Below, piece after piece: positions 9,190 to 19,783 of a stretch of DNA of 64,000 nucleotides. The translations under genes were made by a program, and so were the position numbers. Positions within the stretch are counted from its first letter, which is position 1. Each line of letters opens with the position of its first letter. A model generated the notes under the pieces. That model saw nothing but the letters and a program-made list of their open reading frames with translations. It was not told the DNA's origin and did no database searches. This stretch comes from Agapanthus africanus (Eukaryota > Streptophyta > Magnoliopsida > Asparagales > Amaryllidaceae), in NCBI GenBank assembly GCA_030015575.1, contig JASDDO010000024.1, positions 44,850,114-44,914,113 of the forward strand, given 5' to 3'.

Positions 9190-9770
9190 GTTGCACTCAC
9201 GTGCGGACACGTGAGAACAACGCTGTGGGGGCATTTGTTTCCTGATTTAAAATCGGGAAAGCCTACGGAAGAGGTTTCAGAAAAGGGTCACGTGCTCAAC
9301 GTGACCAGCAATCACGTGTTGGCACGTGACATCTAAAAGTATCAGCAAGGCAGATCCAGTTTCCCGACCACATTAAAGAAAAGGGCTTCAGAAAGGGTCA
9401 CGTGCTCCCACGTGACCAGGATCACGTGTTGGCACGTGACATTCAAAAGCGGCTTCAAAGGCTCATTGGTTCCCTGATCAAATCAAGGAAAAGGCTTCAG
9501 AAGAGGTCACGTGCTCCCACATGACCAGGGTCATGTGTTGGCACGTGACACTCAAAACATCAGACTCATTCTCCGGTTAAATCAAGAAAAAGGCTCCAGA
9601 CCAGGGTCACGTGCTCACACGTGACCAGTTGTCACGTGGTGGCACGTGACGGCTAAGCAGCGGCCAGAAGGCAGAGCGCAGAAAGAAAGAAGAGGGCTCG
9701 TTCCAAGGGGGTCACGTGCCCACACGTGACCAAGGGTCACATGGCCACACGTGACCGGCTTTCAAAGCCT
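9190..9770 (+). repeat. CACGTG (G-box) inverted-repeat cluster in LTR A
   Basis: About 18 CACGTG hexamers in 580 bp, mostly in pairs of the form GGTCACGTG-N4-CACGTGACC or TCACGTG-N4-CACGTGA. CACGTG is the core bound by plant bZIP and bHLH factors. The cluster sits between the two divergent TATA boxes. Several copies have decayed to CACATG/CATGTG. Confidence 0.85.
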
Positions 9771-10074
9771 ATCTGTTAACAGAATTAAATTCTGAGAAAA
9801 GACCTTTCAAATCTTCCAAAGGAAAATGATTATTTGGAACCGATTGAACTAAAGATTTAAAGGTGATTAAATATTACCTATCTATGGAAAAAGCCTGAAC
9901 TTGGAAAGATTTCCCCTTAAGATCTAACCGAAATAACAAAGGAGAATCTCTGGATTTAAAATCCAATGGTGAATAAAATTCACCTAATAATCCAAAGGTC
10001 CAAAACGAATGGTGAATACAAATTAAATCTCTCAATGAAAGATTCACCAAAACTAATTGATTCGGCTGCTTCTC

Positions 10075-10084
10075 CTATAAATAG
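10075..10084 (+). promoter_or_regulatory. Sense TATA box in LTR A
   Basis: CTATAAATAG within a short palindrome CTCCTATAAATAGGAG, followed by a purine-rich leader. It is conserved at 29155-29162 (LTR B) and on the minus strand at 43933-43940 (inverted LTR). This is the expected start of genomic RNA; because the box is palindromic it could also fire in reverse. Confidence 0.7.
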
Positions 10085-10229
10085 GAGCCAAGAGACACAC
10101 GGAGGGGGAGAGAGAGATATAGAGGCAGAAAGGAATCGAGACATAAAAGAAAAGAGGGGAGTCTTGATACTTTGGAGAAATTTGGATCTTCTGCAAAAGA
10201 AAACCCTAGGTAAGAAAGGGAAGGCTTTT

Positions 10230-11350
10230 TGAAAGGAAAAGAGAATTTAATTCTCAACAGAGTTTAACTCTGATATAAAAACAGAAGAACATAGTTCTCT
10301 GTTTGGTGGAGGATCTGTAAAGTGCACATCTCCCCTTGAGTTGAGAATTTAATTCTCAATGGGTTGAGATCCTGCCATGCAGATCCAAAGCATAGAGAGA
10401 GAATGGGAGCCTGAGAATTTAATTCTCACAGAACTATAGGAATTTAATTCCTTTAAAATAAAATTAGGGCTTAACCTTATGTTATGGGAATTTAATTCCT
10501 TCAGAATAAATAGAATCAGGGTTTAACCCTAGTTAAGAACTTAGTTCTGTTAAAATAACAGGAATTTAATTCCCTTAAGAAAGAAGAGATTAGGGTTTCA
10601 CCCTATGACAGAATCTCATTCCTCAGAATAATTCTTTAACAGAGAGTGGGAATTTAATTCCTTAAAGCTTTTATTAGGGTTTAACCCTATGACAGGAATT
10701 TAATTCCTGCTGGAAATTTAGAGTTCAACCCTATCCCAGAATATAAATCTTCAAAAAGAACTATAGGAATTTAATTCCTCTGAAATTATTGTTAGGGTTC
10801 AACCCTACGAGGAATTTAATTCTTGAAAGGGATTAACAGATCTTCTGAAGAACATACATAGAGGCAAGGTCACGTGTCACCACGTGACCCCCAAAAAGAT
10901 CTACAGAAAGGCCCCTTTGAGGCAGTGCCTCACGTGACCCACGTGACCCTTGGCAGAGGCTTTAACATACAAGCATTTAAATGCCCGTCACGTGATGGCA
11001 CGTGATGCTCCAAAAGATGCGATATTCTCAGCAGAACAAATGAAGGGAGGGCGCCCTCACGTGCTACCACGTGACCCCTCTTGCCTTAGTGTTTAACGCT
11101 AAATTGGAACCCCTGAATCCAGTGTTAAAACACTGTTTAGCCTTAGTGTTCAACACTAATCAAAGAACTTTATTTACAGTGTTTAACACTGAATTTCTTA
11201 GTGTTCAACACTAATTTGAAGCCTCTGCTGCTAGTGTTTGACACTGATTTGCTCTATTGTTTAACACTAATTTGGAATCCCTGTTGCTGGTGTTTAACAC
11301 CAACTGTCTTTTAGTGTTAAAACAATAACTTGATCCCAGTGTTCAACGTT
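10230..11350 (+). repeat. Array of TTTAA-core quasi-palindromes in LTR A
   Basis: Dozens of 11-17 bp inverted repeats share a TTTAA/TTAAA/TTCAA centre with different arms: GGAA-TTTAA-TTCC, GAGAA-TTTAA-TTCTC, AGGG-TTTAA-CCCT, AGTG-TTTAA-CACT, CAGAG-TTTAA-CTCTG, TGGAT-TTAAA-ATCCA. Arm types are grouped in blocks along the LTR. The same types lie in LTR B and, inverted, at 42750-45120. Confidence 0.85.
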
Positions 11351-11639
11351 GTTGAATTAACGTTAGCCCAATTGGCTAAATGGCCAGAGGCAAAGCCTCT
11401 TCTTCAATGGACCAACAGGAAGCCAATATTCCAAACATGATTGAACTTAGCCCAAGGTGGCCATAAGTCCTCAATTCAGACTTAACTGGGCTAATGGGCT
11501 CATAACATAATTAATTGGTCTTGATCCCAAATTAGGCCTACGACTATTTAACCCACCCCGGTTCAAGGGTACATCTCTTCACTCCTTTGATACTTGGCGT
11601 TGTAATTCCTCAACGTCTTCAAAGAGGTGACGGGTCCCG

Positions 11640-12050
11640 ATGACCACACATTGATACGGACTGTGGGGTCCTTAAACCCATAGACTATGAAGTCCTTAAC
11701 CTTGACCGAGATGTCTTAAAACTAATAACGGACTGTGGGGTCCTTAAACTCATGGACTATGAGGTCCTTAATCTTGACCGAGATGTCTTAAAACTAACAA
11801 CGGACTGTGGGGTCCTTAAACTCATGGACTATGAGGTCCTTAACCTTGACCGGGATGTCTTAAAACTAACTACGGACTGTGGAGTCCCTAAACCCATGGA
11901 CTATGAGGTCCTTAACCTTGACCGCAATGTCTTAAAACTAACATTGGACCGCAATGTCCTTAAACTACCCATGGACCGCAATGTCCTTAAACTACCCACG
12001 GACCGCAATGTCCTTAAACTACCTACCGACCGCAACGTCACTAAACTAAA
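11640..12050 (+). repeat. 72-bp repeat block in LTR A
   Basis: About four 72-bp units of GGACTGTGGGGTCC / GGACTATGAGGTCC / GACCGAGATGTC spaced by TTAAACTAAC, then shorter GGACCGCAATGTCC units. They are the same type as 5490-5820. The open plus frame (11752-12090) is repetitive and not a credible gene. Inverted counterpart: 41990-42340. Confidence 0.85.
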
Positions 12051-12609
12051 CAACAGAGCCCCCTTTTTATTGCTCTCTTGTTGGATCTGAACGATCCCGT
12101 TAAGTTGATCTTAGTCTAAAAACTAGACTAACGTATCCTTAACAAACGTTTAAGTCGATCTTAGGCTCAAATGAGGCTAACGTATCCTTAAACCCAAACC
12201 CCCAACCCAAATCTAAGATAATACGGATTTGGACTAGTCCATGCCCTACGGGCGACGACATAACTCAGTCTCCGTATACAATCCACGGGCAACAAAACAC
12301 AAAACAAACACACACGACACGAAGTGACCATCTGGAGAAGGAGAAAGTGGTTACCGCAATGCAGTAGCGTAATTAACTGCAGGGGCTTGCGCCTGCAGGG
12401 AAGAGCGTCCCCACAATCAAAAACCCCTCAAGCGAGGGGGAATCTGACGAAGTCTGCTACATCGGACGCATCCGTTCAAACCTTCGATACATGGTGCCAT
12501 AAATCAACTTGGCATCTTCGGAGAGGTGGACGGATAGCGCCAATTAGCATCTGCCCCGAATTTCAGGCAAGAAGCCCAGTCGCGCCGTCCTTCGGAGGGG
12601 AACAGATTC

Positions 12610-12628
12610 TGGCACGCCCGGTGGGACC
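12610..12628 (+). other. Primer binding site after LTR A
   Basis: TGGCACGCCCGGTGGGACC starts five bases after the LTR end and begins with TGG, as expected for the complement of a tRNA CCA end. It is present again at 31469-31487 with one change. I did not determine the tRNA. Confidence 0.6.
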
Positions 12629-12756
12629 TTTTCCTCTTTCCACTCCACACTCCGTGTGTCGTGATTCGCGAACCAATCGCGGTTCGCTAATGGTTTCCCT
12701 TGGGTTTCAAGATACTAAGACTTGGCGTCTTGCTTATTGCAGAAAGCAAAGAATCG

Positions 12757-15700
12757 ATGGCTTCTACTTCTGCGAAATGCTCCAACTGCTCGGACTGCAA
12801 TTGCAACCAACGCTCTGCCTCGCCAGGAGGTATAGCCTACGGACCCCAAGCTGCTTCGCTATTCACAATGCCCGTGGAACAGGTCACTCGAGCCACCACA
12901 GGATTGTTTTTTGGGACCATGCTCCCGCCGACAAGCTTCACCGCTCCGGTGCTGACAAAGGAAGCTCCCAAGAAGTCGGTCTTTGATCGTCTTACCCCTG
13001 TCGCGGCCCTTCTCAACGGGTCGCCCAACACCAGCGCCTCGGTCTTCTCTAGATGGGCCAAGACTCCTGTGGACCCACCATGGGGCCTACAATCCCAGAG
13101 AAGGCTGCTTCTAAGAAAGTGACCGGTCCTGCTCCCGAAATCGCCAAGGCGGCTTCCCCGGCCAAAAAGTCGGTCTTTACAAGGTTGACGGCTTCAGCCC
13201 CCGCTCCTGCTACCCAAAGTACATCGGTCTTTGACAGGCTAACACCAGCAATGACCCCCCACCTACACAGGGGGCAAGACGAAGCCATCCTCACCGCTGA
13301 ACCAGCGCCGTCCGCTCGACACGCTAGACGTCGTCACTGGCGCCGAGTAAGGAAGGCTGGAGGCAACTCCCTCTCTGGGCTAACTCCACCAGCCCCAACG
13401 GTGGAAGTTAATGCCGCTGTTCCAACTGGGAACAGCTTCGAGATGCTAAATATGGTGCAAAGGAATTCTCCTACTACGGTGCTAAAGAGGTCTCCTCCTC
13501 CACTAAAAAACGTTGCGGAAATAAAGCCAGAACAGCCCCGATCCCCTCAACGGCTGTCTTCCAAAATCTATAAGGTTTGGCGGCAGACCCGAGACTCGAT
13601 GATCGATCCAAACATCTCCCGCAAACACAAGAAGCTGAAAATCCAACCGGAAGCCAGTCACCAGGCTAAACCACGAAAGGCTGTCTGGGTGCCCGCCTCA
13701 ACGGCCCCCTCAACTTCTACTGCTCATAAAAGGAGGAAGCCAGAGAAGATCCCCCAGCCTGCAACGACAGCTAAAGGCACTAAGCCCAGATGCCCTAAGT
13801 CTGGGGGCATGATGGTCCATACCGTATACATGGCGTCAGGAAAGGAAGACAGCCGTGCGTCTACAGGTCATAGACCGCTTACACGGTCGGTGACCAAAGC
13901 TCGGGAGCAACAGCAAATGCTCCAGGAAATGATGAATGCTATGGCCGCACTTACCGGGCAAAAAGAAAACCCAGAAACGTCCTCGGACGAACGCCAGGAG
14001 GAAGAAACCGACGCCGAATTCCTTCGCCGAATATTGGAGAAGAAGGACAAAGAGGCTGCTGAACAAGCAACCAACATACAGCGTATGGGCCTTCTCTTCC
14101 AAGATATGATAGGAATGATGATCCAACAGGACCCACCTACTGAGGATCCCCCGATCTTCCTTGAAGACGACAGGGGAGAAACGTCAAATCCACCACCGGC
14201 CCTCTCAACGGCCAAAGAGGAGACAATCTCTAAGGCTGATTTGGTCGACTATATAGCCCACCAAATCCGGGTTCATCACGCGACTAAGGCAGCTGGTCAA
14301 GTCGTAAAAACGGGGCGGCCATATCCAAGCTGGTACGACCAAATCAAGTACCCGCCAGGTTACACAATTCCCAAGTTCCATGTTTACAAGGGGACCGGCA
14401 ATCCCCACCAACATGTCGCCCAGTTCAGGGCCCTTTGCGGTAACACCGGCGGTGATGATAAACTGTTGCTTCGCCAGTTCGTGGGAAGCTTATCAGAAAC
14501 AGCGTTCGAATGGTATTCGGAACTCCCGAACGATTCTATCAAGACGTTCGCTGAAATGGAGTTGCTATTCACTCAGCGATTCGCAAGCGCGAGCGAGCGC
14601 ACTCCAATAACGGCATTGATTAACGCCAGGGTAAAACTAGGTGAAACTTGGGTCCAGTATGCTATACGCTGGCGGAATTTGTGGTCGAAATGCGAGCAAC
14701 GCATTGAGGAAGCGCCCGCGGTGGGCATGTTCGTGGGAACCCTAAACCCTCACGCAACTATCTCCCAATTTATGATGTTCTTTAAGCCAACCACATTCCA
14801 GGCTTTAATCGACAAGTTGGCTCAGATGGACCAGATGGGTCATAGACCACCTCCCCTGAAGTCGGAACCTCGGAATGACAAGGGTAAAGGAAGGGCAACC
14901 TTCGTCGCGAATGCCCAGCAGCAGCCCAACGCCCCGAAGCTGGCGGATCAATTGGAAGAAAGACGCCGGTATTGTAATGAGAAGATGAAGCGTCCCTACT
15001 CGTTCCCACGAGACAAGACGAAACGGTTATTCGAGCTGGCAGTACGCAACAGACTTATAAACCTACCAAATCCAAGGCGACCGCCACAACCCACTGAGGT
15101 GAATAACCCTAACTATTGCCCTTATCATCAAACGGTAAGTCATCCGATTGAGGATTGCTTCGTCTTCAAACGATGGATTGAAGATCAATACCTCCAGGGG
15201 AAGTTTGTACTGTCCGAAAAGTGGAAGGTGAACCCACCACAGCCGCATACTCCTAAGAAAGCAGATACACCGGGGGCAACCTGTTCCTTTATTGAAGAAG
15301 CTCCATGGGAGGTCGTGCTGTCAACTAAAACCAAAAAAATGCTGAGGGACCTTCATGCGTGCCCTGCGATCGAATGGAAGGACCCGCTTGAACCTCAAAT
15401 TATCGAAGGGATGTTGAAGCCGCGCCCAACTACGAAGACTCGTGGTGATGGCCCAAATACTCACGCCCAACCGTCAAAATCTTCGAAGAAAAAGAATAAG
15501 AAATCCAAGAAGCCCGTGAAGCCTGGAGACGAGCACACGAACTTGCAGAAGCAAATCGACGCGCTGGAAGAGTACAATCAAAAGGCACGAACTCCTGTCA
15601 CGCTGCAAGAGTTCCTCAGCCACATCTTTCAAGAGGAAGATGATGGAGAGAGCTCGTCGGATGAATCCGAGGGATATGTGGCGAGTTGTAACGTAATCTC

Positions 15701-15893
15701 CCACTCGTTTACCGATGATGAGAAAACTCCTGGCACTAAGAAACTGGGGACAGAGCCTGAACCAGAGCGTGTGTGGCCAACAGATGAAATGATCGACGCC
15801 TTTCTGGATGAGATTCGTCTAAAGAGTAAAGCGGATCAGGAGCGTGAGATGGCCGCATCGGAAGGAGCCAAATGCAGGCGCTGAACGAAAGAG
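12757..15893 (+). pseudogene. Tat unit 2 gag
   Basis: Start chosen at ATG 12757 (M-A-S-T-S), which aligns with the gag start region of unit 3 (about 31615). The frame runs to about 13053, where a one-base loss shifts it to the frame open to 15884. Order: Cys-rich N-terminus; four S-V-F-x-R-L motifs; a basic H-A-R-R-R-H-W-R-R segment; an acidic/Gln helical stretch; the gag core (about 14320-14830, F-R-A-L-C-G, E-W-Y-S-E-L-P, Q-R-F); a zinc-like C-x2-H...H-x4-C motif (about 15113-15158); a Lys-rich tail. It overlaps the next frame by 13 bases. In unit 3 the corresponding join is one continuous frame, so the split here is damage. Confidence 0.85.
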
Positions 15894-18800
15894 TTGAAGT
15901 ACTCCCGCCAGATCAAAAGGCATCCGAGGCAGACAAGAAGATATTCAAGACGAGGAAAAGGTTTGCCAAAGCCATGTCAATGGGAATGAAGTTACCACCC
16001 TCGGAAGAAAACACACTCAATGGGGCGGAGAGGCACCCTGATTATTGCGCATATCATCGGAAAATTTCACACCCCACGGAGGAGTGCGACGCCTTTAGGA
16101 TATGTTGGCAAGGATATGTTGCTCATCGACAACATTTTAAGCGCATGAAACACAAGATTCGTCGGGAACGAAGAAGTACTGCCGACAGGCACAACAGAAC
16201 CACTGGCAACTGTTACATGGTTAACGCCGGAGGGTCACAAGTTCTCACCTTTGGGAGCGACTCTAATGAAGAAATGGCTCTGGGCCCTCTCTTTAAAGAA
16301 TCCGTTTTAGGGAAAGAGGAGGAATCGGAGGCCTGCGAGAACATTCAGCTGCGCAATCGCACGCTCCGAGAAAAGAATCTCGGGCCCGCAAATAGAAAAG
16401 ATAAGGGAAAGGAAAAGGTCACTGAGGATATCACTTTAGATGACCAAGTCATGAAAGAGCTGACTACCAAAGACCCTCCCAGGAAGGGTAAGGTGGACTA
16501 CAATATCCTGGCGCACCTAAGGAAGCTACCTTCTCAACTTAGCACTCTCGATGCCCTCCTATTATCAAAAGAAGCGCGAGATTCACTAATTAAGGCGTTA
16601 CAAGAACCTGAGCAATTCCAAGCCTTCCTCGCCACTGAAAGGATGAAGGATGAACTGGAGGAAGTGCATACGGCCGACATCACTTTCGGTGACGAAGACC
16701 TCCTTCTCGGGACGTGCGACCACAACCGTCCCCTATATGTCTCTGGATACTGCCATGATATCAAGATAGGAAAGATCCTGGTGGATAATGGATCCTCCGT
16801 CAATCTCCTTAACGTTTGGGTGTTAAAGGAAATTTGCATGAGTGTGCAACACCTCGCTCGTGACAAAATTACCATCTCCGGTTTCGATTCACAATCGTCA
16901 CGGACTCTCGGATCCGTGATACTAACATTACGCTTTGGACTACTCGTCACAGACATCAAATTCCATGTCATTGACGCCAAGACCTACTACAACGCCTTGC
17001 TCGGTCGTCCTTGGTTACACGAGTACAACATCATCCCTTCTACACATCATCAGTGTATGAAGTACTTTAAGGATGGTTTCAAGTATACTGTAACAGGTGA
17101 GCTGAACCCATTTTCCGTGAACGAAGTCCGCAAATACGAAGATGCGAAGTACTTTTTGCCAGATTTCGAGGATACAGAAAGGTGTCGCAAGCCGGAGAAC
17201 AAAGCCGCCGCCGCCATCCCTGTTTTCGGGAGCGATACCGAAGAAGAAGAAGAGATGGTTTATGCTGGGCCATCTCAACGCAACAACCCGGGGATGTCCG
17301 CCCCCATGTTGGTCTTCGGAAGTGACTCGGAAGATGAGGTTAACGCCGTGTTCTCCAATCGGCCGTCAATACAAACACCCCCTAGCGATGATCAGAGTTT
17401 GCAAATCACCATGGTGCCGCGAGAACACTACAAGGATCTCGACACACTTCAAGCTTACAATGTGCAGGACCTGCAAACGTTTTACGTCCCTCCCAGGCAA
17501 AAGGGTGAGAAGGTGATCCTATTCTACCGATCCTCAGAATCGAAAATAGAGAAAGAGATCTGGCATGGCGCGGATGCTACACTCGACAGGCTCCAACCCA
17601 TCCATTTGCCCAGATACTACACAAATGGACTAAAGAGGCTATTGAAGCGCCAAGGGGTACCCTTAAAACAGACTGTTCGACAAGCTCGGTTCTACAACAG
17701 GATTTGGGATGTCCCTGGAACTCAACGCAAATTGCCCAACGGGAAAATGGAAACACTTGGGCTTGGATACATAAGAGCCGGAAAATGGGAACGGGCCCAC
17801 AGTAGCTACGCCATATATACCTTTGATGAAGAAGAGGACGCCCTGTCAGGAAATGCCAACCCCTCATCAAAACTAGATCCCGCGATTGAAGGGCCGAGTC
17901 CGTCATTTGAAGAACGAATGGACAAGCTTATCAGGAAAGTGGGTCAAAAAGCTCGGGAAGACCACAACCGCGAGATGGCCATCTACGAGAAGGCCAGGAC
18001 GCAACGTCTGTTTCAACAGGCTGCAAAAGACGAAGATGCTCATCCCTGTCAACCCGTTGTACGAAAGGCCCGACGCAGAGGCAGAAATAAATCAAGAAGC
18101 GGAAAGAGGAGCCGACAACAACGACGCAGGATTAGAGAGTCGGGCGATCGGGCGTTGCGTGGTCCGGATTTTTCCCTCATGAAGAAGATGAGTCAAGTGT
18201 ATTCCTTCCCTCGAGACAAGACGGAGAGGTTACTCGAGCTCGCTATAAAACATCAGATGATCGCGCTTCCAGAGTCTAGACACCCTGAGCAAGCTAACAA
18301 GGCTTCTCATCTGAGCTATTGCTCTTATCACCGAGCCATAGGATATCCTACCGAAGACTGCTTCACCTTCAAGAACTGGGTCGATGACCAGTACCAACAG
18401 GGCAGATTCGCTTTATCCGACGGCTGGAGGGTAACGCCGCCACAAAAGCACGAACCCAAAGCCGCAAAAGCAGAACTAGATCCACCTCAGTCCTGGAAGC
18501 GGATTCGCACCTGTTACACGATTACGATATTAAAAGAAGAGCCCAAGAACATGGATGACCTTTCCTGGTGCTTTGAGAACAGCAATGATGAGGTGATCTC
18601 AGAATTTCCGCCAGCTCCGAAAGAACTGGAAGATGGCATACATACTACTGCAGATAACCTCAAGAAGATTGAATTGGGATCGGCAGATGATCCGCGACCG
18701 ACATTTGTCAGCGAGCTGCTATCTGAAGAAAGGGTGGCTGCGTTAAAGAACGTGCTTCTACAGCATAAAGACTGCTTCGCGTGGAACTATTCCGAGATGC

Positions 18801-19783
18801 CAGGATTAGATCCGGAGATTGCTGTGCATAAATTAGCAATATCCCCAGATATCAAGCCAGTCAAGCAGGCGCCGAGAAGGATGCGGCTCGAGCTTGAGAT
18901 GAGCATCAACGCCGAAGTCAAGAAGTTAATCAATTCTGGATTTATACAAGAAGTCCAATATCCCGACTGGATCGCCAACATCGTCCCAGTAATGAAGAAA
19001 AATGGGACGGTGCGCATATGCGTAGATTTCAGGGATCTCAATAAAGCCTGCCCGAAGGACGATTTCCCAGTACCGGTAACCGAGCTAATGATAGATAACA
19101 CGTCCGCTCACGAGGTTTTCTCCTTTATGGACGGTTTATCAGGGTACAATCAGATAAAGATGCATCCCGAAGACCAGAAGCACACCGCTTTTCGGACCCC
19201 TTTGGGTATATTCTGCTACAAGGTTATGCCCTTTGGTCTCAAGAACGCCGGTGCTACCTATCAAAGGGCCATGACAAAGATCTTCGATGATCTCATACAT
19301 AACATCGTCGAGTGCTATATTGATGACCTCGTAGTAAAGAGCATGTCATACGAAGAGCATTTAGAGCATCTGAAAACTGTATTTCAACGCCTTCGGCAAT
19401 ACAATTTGAAGATGAATCCCCTCAAATGCGCGTTCGGAGTCTCCTCGGGTAAATTCCTGGGATTCATCATCCGACACCGAGGTATCGAAATAGATCCATC
19501 TAAGATCAAGGCGATCATGGAAATGCCTCCGCCAAGAACCCTCAAACAGTTGCGGTCTCTCCAAGGGAAGCTCGCATACATCCGGCGGTTTATCGCCAAT
19601 CTTTCAGGCAAGTGCCGTCCTTACAGCCACCTGATGAAGAAAGGAACTCCATTCGTTTGGGATCACAAATGCCAAGGTGCACTAGACGAGATCCAGCAAT
19701 ACCTGCAGAACCCTCCGGTGTTGGCTGCGCCGGTCAAGGGAAAACCCCACATTTTTATACAACCGCCCTCGAAGGATCCTTAG
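15872..19783 (+). pseudogene. Tat unit 2 pol part 1: zinc-like motif, protease, reverse transcriptase
   Basis: A 1303-codon frame. A second zinc-like C-x2-H...H-x4-C motif is at about 16038-16087. The aspartic protease has V-D-N-G-S-S (Asp at 16783) and ends L-L-G-R-P-W. A third, altered motif (S-Y-C-S-Y-H...G-Y-P-T-E-D-C, 18314-18361) sits between protease and reverse transcriptase, with one His replaced by Tyr; it is preceded by S-F-P-R-D-K-T, as in gag. Reverse transcriptase: F-R-D-L-N-K, F-M-D-G-L-S-G-Y-N-Q, P-F-G-L-K-N-A, catalytic Y-I-D-D (about 19318-19329). The frame ends early because a T-run at 19752-19756 has lost one base; RNase H continues in another frame. Confidence 0.9.

Larger units (their letters stand above)
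8590..12604 (+). mobile_element. Tat LTR A (shared by units 1 and 2)
   Basis: The right end is clear: ...GGGGAACA at 12604, where the inverted element's LTR leaves homology (41436), followed after GATTC by a primer site. The left end cannot be fixed because every copy here is preceded by the antisense cargo; it must lie after 8580, giving roughly 4 kb. Contents in order: the antisense leader, an antisense TATA box (9114-9121), about 18 CACGTG hexamers (9190-9770), a sense TATA box (10075-10084), many TTTAA-core quasi-palindromes (10230-11350), eight further CACGTG (10870-11075), and 72-bp repeats (11640-12050). It is nearly identical to LTR B only up to 11256. Confidence 0.8.

Noticed and set aside
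11752-12090. Plus-strand frame of 24-residue repeats in LTR A (also 5470-5835, 24739-25113, 42355-42020)
   Set aside because: Low-complexity product of 72-bp inverted-repeat DNA, in both LTR and 3' regions, with no stable start or end.
15872-15893. Programmed frameshift at the 13-base gag/pol overlap of Tat unit 2
   Set aside because: Unit 3 is continuous across this point; unit 2 shows a local deletion.
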